A stretch of 12,233 bases of DNA. Source: Bacteroidia bacterium. GTDB taxonomy: Bacteria > Bacteroidota > Bacteroidia > Cytophagales > Cyclobacteriaceae. Positions 6,712 to 12,233 of this stretch are shown piece by piece; the stretch's first letter is position 1; each line of letters starts with the position of its first letter. The position numbers and the translations under genes are program-made. Below the pieces are notes generated by a model, which saw only the letters and a list, made by a program, of their open reading frames with translations, did no database searches and had not been told where the DNA came from. The stretch lies in contig JANXRR010000165.1 in assembly GCA_025356795.1 (NCBI GenBank), positions 1 to 12,233 of the forward strand, written 5' to 3'.

Positions 6712-8490
6712 TTGAATTACTCTTTGAAAAACCATCGTTATTATATTTTTGCAACCTTTGCTTTGATCTCTCTTTTAGCGGCCAATGCAGCAGTTGCCCA
6801 AAAAAGCGCATCCAAAAAATTACCATCCGAGAAGCTGGCTCAGTCTGCTTTGCGTGCTTCCGAATTTGATTTTATTGAAGGCCAAAAATATTTTATCCTT
6901 GAAGATTATACAAAAGCCCTGCTCTACTTTCAGCGGTCGCTAGAATTCAATCCTGAAAATGGGACCATTCATTACAAAATTGCTGAAGTACTTGCCAAAA
7001 GCAACAAAGTAGAAGATTTAACTAAGGCAGCCTCGAGCATTGAAAGGGCATTGACATTGGAAAAGAAAAACAAATATTTCTATGCTTTGGCTTCCTCCAT
7101 TTATGTTGGCCTGAGCAACTTTCCCAAGGCCGAAGCTGCTCTTGAAACTCTGATTCAAGAAATTAAAGGCGAAGATGAGTATCTCTATGAACTTGGAGCC
7201 TTATATGCATTTGATAAAAAACCAACCGAAGCAATAAAAACATATGAAAAAGCAGAGCAAGTGTTGGGCATAAACGAGTTAAGCTCTCTGCAAAAGCAAA
7301 GACTTTACCTAGAGCAAGGCAAAGTTGATGAAGCCGTTAGAGAAGGAGAAAAATTGATGGATGCTTACCCTGATGAAGAACGCTATGTGTTAGCTTTCGC
7401 GGAAACACTTTCCAGTTTTAAACAGGCGGGTAATGCGATCAGCTTTGTAGAACATTTCTTACAAACAAATCCAGGTTCTGCAAGTTCCAAAATAGTGCTG
7501 GCAGTTCTCTATCGCGAAAGCGGTCAAGAAAAAAAATCGAGAGATTTTATGAGTTCTGTTTTTGATGATCCTTCTGTTGAAACGAATGGCAAAATAATGT
7601 TGGCAAGTTCTTATTGCGAAAGTGTGATCCAAAACAGAAACAAAAATAGTACTGATAGCGAACTTGAAACTTTCACAATAAAAATTGTGGAGAAACTTCT
7701 CAAAACACATCCACGCGATGGCGGTGTGCACATGTTGGCAGGCGATCTTTTTCTAGCATTAAAACAAGACACTAAAGCGCAGCACGAATATATTCTCGCT
7801 ATAAAAAATGGTGTTAATGGATTTGATGCTTGGCAAAACTTGTTGTTTATCGATTCAAAGCTCAATCAATTTGATAGCCTAATCATTCATACAGAGAATG
7901 CCTTGGAATATTTTCCTAACCAAGGAATGATCTATTATTTTAACGGATATGGTCAGTTTAGAAAAAATCATTTTAAAGAAGCCGTTAGTTCATTGGAGCA
8001 AGCCAAAAAACTCTCTTCCGAAAACCAAAGTTTCAAGGCCGAAATAAACGGTATGTTGGGCGATGCTTATAATGGATTAAAACAATACAAACTATCCGAT
8101 AAAGCCTATGACGATGCCTTGCTCTTTGACCCCAACAATAGTTTAGTATTAAATAATTTTAGTTATTACTTAGCCCAACGTAAAGAAAATTTGGAGAAAG
8201 CGGAAAAAATGGCTACCCTTCTCATCAAGAATAACCCAACCAATGCTTCCTTTTTAGATACTTATGCATGGGTACTCTTTATGAATACGAGCTATAAAGA
8301 AGCGAAAAAAGTAATAGAGAAAGCAATTGCAGGCGGAGAAGCTACCGCTACACATTTTGAACATTACGGAGATATTCTTTTTCAATTAAACGACATACAG
8401 GGAGCTGTTGAACAATGGCAAAAGGCGCGAACGCTCACTGAAAAACACGAAATTTTAGATAAGAAAATTGCCACCCGAAAATTAGACTGA
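6712..8490 (+). CDS. Secreted TPR-repeat protein
   Basis: A 592-residue protein with a signal peptide (residues 1-29, hydrophobic IFATFALISLLAANA, cleavage AVA|Q) followed by TPR units over almost the whole mature length. The first clear unit is residues 55-85 (YFILEDYTKALLYFQRSLEF), others follow through the middle, and a well-conserved group lies at about 445-575, including LNNFSYYLAQRKENLEKAEK and AYDDALLFDPNNS. The mature protein should lie in the periplasm and act as a protein-binding scaffold. No catalytic motif is seen. The start is TTG, because no in-frame ATG precedes the signal peptide cleavage site. It is followed 18 bases later by the DUF4292 lipoprotein and then the EnvC-like gene, in an order that I recall as conserved in Bacteroidota. 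By inference it works with them in outer-membrane or division-site assembly. The actual function is not known to me. Confidence 0.88.
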   Translation: MNYSLKNHRYYIFATFALISLLAANAAVAQKSASKKLPSEKLAQSALRASEFDFIEGQKYFILEDYTKALLYFQRSLEFNPENGTIHYKIAEVLAKSNKVEDLTKAASSIERALTLEKKNKYFYALASSIYVGLSNFPKAEAALETLIQEIKGEDEYLYELGALYAFDKKPTEAIKTYEKAEQVLGINELSSLQKQRLYLEQGKVDEAVREGEKLMDAYPDEERYVLAFAETLSSFKQAGNAISFVEHFLQTNPGSASSKIVLAVLYRESGQEKKSRDFMSSVFDDPSVETNGKIMLASSYCESVIQNRNKNSTDSELETFTIKIVEKLLKTHPRDGGVHMLAGDLFLALKQDTKAQHEYILAIKNGVNGFDAWQNLLFIDSKLNQFDSLIIHTENALEYFPNQGMIYYFNGYGQFRKNHFKEAVSSLEQAKKLSSENQSFKAEINGMLGDAYNGLKQYKLSDKAYDDALLFDPNNSLVLNNFSYYLAQRKENLEKAEKMATLLIKNNPTNASFLDTYAWVLFMNTSYKEAKKVIEKAIAGGEATATHFEHYGDILFQLNDIQGAVEQWQKARTLTEKHEILDKKIATRKLD

Positions 8491-8508
8491 CCAACTTTTT
8501 CCATCGAC

Positions 8509-9258
8509 ATGCGCCATAGAGCTTTACTTATTCTTTCCATTTTAGCCATATTATTTTCCTCATGCGCAAAGAAAATAATTGCTCCTCTACTGCTACCCGA
8601 AAAATCCTTAGACATACAGGAAATTGATTTTGAATATTTTCATGGGAAGGCGAGGTTAAATTTTAAAGATGAAAAGCGTGAGCGTGAAGTAAAGGCTAAC
8701 ATCCGTATTCGTAAGGATAGCGTTATCTGGATGAACTTCACCGTGATTGGTGTGCAAGGAGGAAGAGTGCTTATCAATAAAGATTCTATCACTATTCTAA
8801 GCAATCTCAATAACGAATATTATGTATACAGTTATCCTGATTTATCAAAACGTTTTAATTTTAATGTAGATTACTATGTGGTTCAGGCAGCCATTCTGGG
8901 TAATTTAATAGTGCCCAAAATTGAAAGAAGAGACCTTACCACCCTTGACACTTTTGATCTATTGAATCAAACTCAGGGAACTGTATCAATAAAAAATTAT
9001 ATCAACAATACTTCTAAAAAGTTAGAGAAGGTTGAGCTATCAGAATCAACGTCTGGAAACTCTGCTAAAATAAATTACTCTAATTTTCAACCTATTGATA
9101 CCAAATCGTTCGCGTATAGTAATATAATTAGTATTATTTACAGAACCCTTTCCACGGTAGTAAATAATACCATTACCCTTGAGTATAGCAACGCAGAAGT
9201 TGGTGATCGTGAGTTGAGATTTCCTTTTAAGATACCGAAGCGTTATGATCGTAGATAA
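8509..9258 (+). CDS. DUF4292-family outer-membrane lipoprotein, LolB-like
   Basis: A 249-residue lipoprotein. The signal peptide ends in the lipobox LFSSC with acylated Cys19. The residue after Cys is Ala, followed by two Lys. The mature protein is beta-rich: FEYFHGKARLNFKD (43-56), a strand ending in RIRKDSVIWMNF, the hydrophobic loop TVIGVQGGRVLI, and then DSITILSNLNNEYYVYSYPDL. This order (G-x-a-x-l start, W-M-N-F strand, hydrophobic loop with G, 'I-S-D' type strand, then a helix with an ILGNLI segment) parallels E. coli LolB (RGAFAYI, LLLTNPLGSTELEL, LRQWILGLPG). Known: DUF4292 proteins are widespread in Bacteroidota. Inference: it accepts lipoproteins at the outer membrane or binds a similar acyl ligand. 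It lies 18 bases after the TPR gene and 23 before the EnvC-like gene, surely one operon. Confidence 0.85.
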   Translation: MRHRALLILSILAILFSSCAKKIIAPLLLPEKSLDIQEIDFEYFHGKARLNFKDEKREREVKANIRIRKDSVIWMNFTVIGVQGGRVLINKDSITILSNLNNEYYVYSYPDLSKRFNFNVDYYVVQAAILGNLIVPKIERRDLTTLDTFDLLNQTQGTVSIKNYINNTSKKLEKVELSESTSGNSAKINYSNFQPIDTKSFAYSNIISIIYRTLSTVVNNTITLEYSNAEVGDRELRFPFKIPKRYDRR

Positions 9259-9281
9259 GGCAGCTTTTTTATGTCAATAAA

Positions 9282-10520
9282 ATGAGGAACCAAGTTGGCT
9301 TCACTTTTTGCTTGATGGTGATTTTATCAAGTTTGCACATTGCACTTCCCGCTCAGCGTAATAAGCTTAATCTTCAACGGGAGAAACAAAGGAACCTTAC
9401 GAAGATAAAGGAAACCGAAAAAATTATTTCGGAAACAACAGAACAAAAAAAAACATCGTTGGGAGAACTTTCTGCAGTAAACCAGCGCATCAGGCAACAA
9501 GAAAACCTTATCACGTCAATCACCAATGAAATTAGCTTGTTGGAAAATGACATCAATGAAAATAATCAAATTGTTATGGTTCTTGAATTGGATTTGACCA
9601 AGCTACGAGAGGAGTACACAGCCATGTTACTTACAGCGCAGAAGGTTAGCGGAAAAGCTGATAAGCTGATGTTCTTGTTTTCTGCCCATTCATTTGATCA
9701 GTTTTTGATGCGCTTGAAATACATGGAACAGTATTCGAGTGCCAGAAAGGAACAAGGCACAGCCATTGAAAGAGTCCAGTCAGTTTTAGGCGATCAAATA
9801 AGTCAAACTGAAAAGATAAAAAACGAAAAAAACCAATTGCTTGCAGATGAAGAAAATGAACGAGGCCAATTGACAACGTTAAAGCAAAAACAAAAATCAG
9901 TAGTTAAAAATCTGGAGAAGGAAGAAAAAAGGCTGCGAAGAGAATTGGAAGACACAAAGAAAGACATTGCCAAGTTAGATAACTTGATCAGCGACATTAT
10001 AAAGGAAGAACTCGAACGCGCTGCTCGAGAAGCCAAAGAAAAATTGGCGAAGTCAAAAACAACAAAAAAAACAGAAGCTATTTCAAAAGATGATGACATT
10101 GCATTGTCCTCCTCCTTTGAAGAGAATAAAGCAAAGTTCCCTTGGCCTGTCAGTGGATTTATATCCCAAAAATTTGGAAGACAAGACCATCCCTTGTTAA
10201 AAGGAATTATTCTACAAAATGATGGTATCAACATACAAACAAAAAAAGATGAAAAAGTAAAAGCGATTTTTGACGGTGATGTAAGTAAGATCGCCTTCTT
10301 TCCGTGGCTTGGCAATAGTGTGATTATTCGTCACGGTGATTACTTCACAGTTTACACAGGCCTGAAAGAAGTGCTTGTTAAAAAAGGACAAAAAGTTAAG
10401 ACTAACCAAGAGATTGGAAATGTATTTGCTAACCCCGATGGAGTATCGGAACTTAGATTTCAAATACGAAAAAACATAGATGCCCTTGACCCACAAACTT
10501 GGTTAAAAGGAAGTGAATAA
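9282..10520 (+). CDS. EnvC-like murein hydrolase activator with degenerate LytM (M23) domain
   Basis: A 412-residue periplasmic protein: signal peptide 1-24 (ALPA|Q), a long charged coiled coil about 27-265, and a C-terminal LytM/M23 domain about 286-410 starting FPWPVSGFISQKFG. The zinc ligands of active M23 peptidases are replaced. The HxxxD motif is Asn313-xxx-Asn317 (NDGINI), the His of the YxHL motif is Gly360 (YTGL), and the first His of HxH is Arg392 (LRFQI). The enzyme should therefore not cleave peptidoglycan. Known family behaviour: EnvC-type proteins are recruited through the coiled coil by FtsEX and activate cell-wall amidases at the division septum. The coiled coil plus dead LytM architecture matches this. 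FtsX and the amidase are not in the window. A four-codon mini-ORF ends on its start codon (9271-9285). Confidence 0.92.
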   Translation: MRNQVGFTFCLMVILSSLHIALPAQRNKLNLQREKQRNLTKIKETEKIISETTEQKKTSLGELSAVNQRIRQQENLITSITNEISLLENDINENNQIVMVLELDLTKLREEYTAMLLTAQKVSGKADKLMFLFSAHSFDQFLMRLKYMEQYSSARKEQGTAIERVQSVLGDQISQTEKIKNEKNQLLADEENERGQLTTLKQKQKSVVKNLEKEEKRLRRELEDTKKDIAKLDNLISDIIKEELERAAREAKEKLAKSKTTKKTEAISKDDDIALSSSFEENKAKFPWPVSGFISQKFGRQDHPLLKGIILQNDGINIQTKKDEKVKAIFDGDVSKIAFFPWLGNSVIIRHGDYFTVYTGLKEVLVKKGQKVKTNQEIGNVFANPDGVSELRFQIRKNIDALDPQTWLKGSE

Positions 10521-10537
10521 CTTTAACACTAAATATT

Positions 10538-10936
10538 ATGAGTAAATTAAGCCGAAGAACTTTTTTAGCAAGTTCAGCAGTAACATTAGGAGCTACAGCA
10601 ACTTCATTCGCTATGACAAAAGACAAACCAGTATTAGTGCATCATGTATTTTTTTGGTTAAAGAACGCAGGTTCAGTCCAAGACCAAAAAAAGTTAGTAG
10701 AGGGTGTAAAAACACTTTCGAAAATTGAAACCATTCGCGCACTTCGAGTTGGCATACCTGCATCGACCGAGAAAAGAGACGTGGTAGATTCAAGCTATGC
10801 CGTCTCTGAATTAATTTTCTTTGACGATTTAGCAGGGCAAGCCACGTATCAGGATCATCCTATTCATCAAAAATTTATAGCTGAATACGGTCATTTATGG
10901 GAGAAGGTAATTGTCTATGATTCTATAGATGTTTAA
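10538..10936 (+). CDS. Tat-exported Dabb-family (stress-responsive alpha/beta-barrel) protein
   Basis: A 132-residue protein with a twin-arginine signal, SRRTFLASSAVTLGAT (5-20, Arg6-Arg7), ending near AFA/SFAM at about 25, and one Dabb domain at about 32-130. Dabb hallmarks are the opening VLVHHVFFWLK (32-42), a central variable part, and the end DHPIHQKFIAEYGHLWEKV with VIVYDSIDV. The fold is a small dimeric ferredoxin-like barrel. Many family members are cytoplasmic stress proteins or small-ring cyclases without a known substrate. Export through Tat implies that it folds, perhaps with a ligand, in the cytoplasm before export. It lies 17 bases after the EnvC-like gene, and read-through is likely although the functions need not be linked. 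A weak promoter (TTG at 10499-10501, TAACTTTA at 10518-10525, spacing 16) is possible. Confidence 0.85.
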   Translation: MSKLSRRTFLASSAVTLGATATSFAMTKDKPVLVHHVFFWLKNAGSVQDQKKLVEGVKTLSKIETIRALRVGIPASTEKRDVVDSSYAVSELIFFDDLAGQATYQDHPIHQKFIAEYGHLWEKVIVYDSIDV

Positions 10937-10976
10937 TATTCTGATAAATATATAGGCTATCAAAAAAGACATCTTA

Positions 10977-11876
10977 GTGGCATACATATACCTAGCTGGT
11001 ATTTGTATTATTTGGGGTACAACATTTCTTGTAATGCGCATTGGCGTGCAAGGATTTCCTCCTTTTTTATTTGCCAGCATTCGGCAATGCGGTGCGGGCA
11101 TCATTTTAGTTGGATTTTTAATGTTGTTCAAAAAAGTAGCCCTCCCAACATTTTCGCATATAATTAAACAAGCAATAGCAGGTTTTCTTATGATTACCAT
11201 GGGCAATGGTTTAGTGTCATGGGCTGAAGTTTACATACCCAGCGGTCTAGCAGCAATCATTTGTTCGCTGATGCCCGTTTGGGTAATTATTATTAATCTC
11301 ACCATTAATAGATCAGAAAGGCCCAACGCCCTAATAGTAATGGGTGTTTTAATTGGACTGGCCGGAATACTCATTGTTTTTGGAGAGCACTTCGCTGACT
11401 TTGCCAATTCAAACTATCGTATAGGCATTATGCTTACATTCGTTGCTTCCCTCACTTGGGCATGGGGTAGCATTAACATGAAACGCTCTGCCGATGGAAG
11501 TAATCCTTATCAAAATGCCGGATTACAAATGGTGTTTGGTGGACTTTGGTGTTTTATTATAAGCCTTGTAGTAGATGATTATTCATCTTTTAGCTGGTCA
11601 ACCATTCCTTATCTTCCATTACTTTATTTAAGTCTTGTTGGTTCATTGGCAGCATTTGCCATGTATGCTTATCTGCTAACAAAATTGCCATTAACCATAG
11701 CTTCATTGTTTTCATATATAAACCCATTAGTGGCTGTAATATTGGGTTGGCTCATTTTAGATGAAAAGCTAAACACAAAAATTGGATTTGCTATTGCCAT
11801 CACAGTACTTGGTATATATCTTGTTAATTTGGGCTATCAGCGGAAAAAATCAATGAGTCTAAATCAACAAAATTGA
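10977..11876 (+). CDS. EamA-family (DMT superfamily) transporter
   Basis: A 299-residue inner-membrane protein with two EamA repeats, about 1-137 and 149-284, ten hydrophobic helices in total, and a short basic tail. Typical signatures are IIWGTTFLVMRIGVQGFPPF at the start of repeat one, GLAAIICSLMPVW before the fourth helix, FVASLTWAWGSINMKRS at the start of repeat two, and SYINPLVAVILGWLILDEKL near the end. Known members export amino acids or other metabolites. The substrate cannot be read from the sequence. The start used is GTG at 10977. The frame is open upstream to a TAG at 10953, and the residues before the GTG (IKKDILV) resemble the usual N-terminus of homologues, but no ATG, GTG or TTG lies there. 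The stop TGA overlaps the next ATG by one base, so translation is coupled to the glycosyltransferase. Confidence 0.88.
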   Translation: MAYIYLAGICIIWGTTFLVMRIGVQGFPPFLFASIRQCGAGIILVGFLMLFKKVALPTFSHIIKQAIAGFLMITMGNGLVSWAEVYIPSGLAAIICSLMPVWVIIINLTINRSERPNALIVMGVLIGLAGILIVFGEHFADFANSNYRIGIMLTFVASLTWAWGSINMKRSADGSNPYQNAGLQMVFGGLWCFIISLVVDDYSSFSWSTIPYLPLLYLSLVGSLAAFAMYAYLLTKLPLTIASLFSYINPLVAVILGWLILDEKLNTKIGFAIAITVLGIYLVNLGYQRKKSMSLNQQN

Positions 11877-12233
11877 TGACATCCAAAATCACCTTTCACA
11901 AAAGAGAAATTAGAGAGAAGCCTCACTTCTCCATTCTTATTCCCACTTGGAATAATTTGAACTACCTTAAATGTTGCATTCAAAGTCTACAAAAAAATTC
12001 TACGTACCACCATCAAATTATTATTCATGTAAATGAGGGAAAGGATGGAACGCTTGAGTGGATCAAAGAGCAAAATATTAGTTACACACATAGCTTAGAA
12101 AATGTTGGTGTGTGTTACGGCTTCAACGCACCGGCTACATTGGCAGAAGCAGATTACTTAGTTTTTAGTGACGATGATTTTTATTTTGCTCCTGAATGGG
12201 ACCTTCATTTGTGGGAAGCAGTAAAGCAAGTGG
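11876..12233 (+). CDS. Family 2 glycosyltransferase, partial (N-terminal 119 residues)
   Basis: The frame opens at the ATG that overlaps the transporter stop (TGATG) and stays open to the right edge. The GT-A start is clear: HFSILIPTWNNLNYLKCCIQ (17-36) holds the nucleotide-binding first strand, followed by IIIHVNEGKDGT, a second strand near ISYTHSLENVGVCYGFN, and the metal-binding FSDDDFYF with Asp99-Asp101 (DxD-type motif). The N-terminal MTSKITFHKREIREKP is polar with no signal peptide, so a cytoplasmic or membrane-associated enzyme is expected. It should transfer a sugar from a nucleotide donor. Donor and acceptor cannot be told from this part. The pattern LENVGVCYGFNAPA with DDDFYF also fits glycosyltransferases of cell-surface glycans. 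Coupling to an EamA transporter is the only visible context. Confidence 0.88.
   Translation, partial: MTSKITFHKREIREKPHFSILIPTWNNLNYLKCCIQSLQKNSTYHHQIIIHVNEGKDGTLEWIKEQNISYTHSLENVGVCYGFNAPATLAEADYLVFSDDDFYFAPEWDLHLWEAVKQV

Noticed and set aside
7459..7865. Two overlapping minus-strand frames opposite the TPR gene
   Set aside because: They have no recognisable motifs and sit within a clear TPR coding sequence. They are antisense shadows.
9803..10315. A 170-codon open frame on the minus strand opposite the EnvC-like gene
   Set aside because: It is rich in Ser and Phe, as expected from reading a Lys/Glu-rich coiled coil backwards, shows no family motif, and lies wholly inside a well-supported gene.
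10499..10525. A full -33/-7 promoter before the Dabb gene
   Set aside because: TTG and TAACTTTA are spaced by 16 bases rather than 17-23, and the -7 element lacks the final G. It is kept only as a weak possibility inside the gene entry.

Overview
The window looks like chromosomal DNA from a member of the Bacteroidota, most likely near the Cytophagales. Three things point there. The DNA is AT-rich and purine-rich Shine-Dalgarno sites are absent before the starts; A/T-rich leaders stand there instead. The protein families are typical of the phylum: a TPR sensor kinase with a signal peptide, an epimerase-type threonine dehydrogenase, a Bacteroidota-style FabI, and a DUF4292-like lipoprotein next to an EnvC-like protein. 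The order flippase, TPR protein, DUF4292, EnvC is one I remember from Bacteroidota genomes. No RNA genes, CRISPR arrays, insertion sequences or phage genes were found. No gene-free stretch exceeds 133 bases.

Layout. Positions 1-2320 are read on the minus strand: a TPR sensor histidine kinase cut by the left edge exactly in its H-box, and upstream of it murI (glutamate racemase). A 60-base divergent spacer with a three-copy heptamer repeat separates murI from fabI. Everything from fabI to the right edge is on the plus strand: fabI (enoyl-ACP reductase), ispE (CDP-ME kinase of the MEP isoprenoid pathway), an NAD-dependent L-threonine 3-dehydrogenase, a Wzx-like flippase, a secreted TPR protein, a LolB-like DUF4292 lipoprotein, an EnvC-like coiled-coil protein with a degenerate LytM domain, a Tat-exported Dabb protein, an EamA-type transporter, and the start of a family 2 glycosyltransferase cut by the right edge.

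How the genes fit together. Most of the window serves the cell envelope. MurI supplies D-glutamate for peptidoglycan, FabI supplies acyl chains for lipids, and IspE feeds isoprenoid synthesis, including the undecaprenyl carrier used by flippases. The flippase, TPR, DUF4292 and EnvC genes look like one envelope-assembly operon with gaps of 18-59 bases. The TPR, lipoprotein and EnvC proteins carry export signals, so all three should act outside the cytoplasm. The closest thing here to an under-described system is this cluster: a LolB-like outer-membrane lipoprotein inserted between a periplasmic TPR scaffold and a catalytically dead murein-hydrolase activator. The remaining genes are ordinary metabolism and transport.
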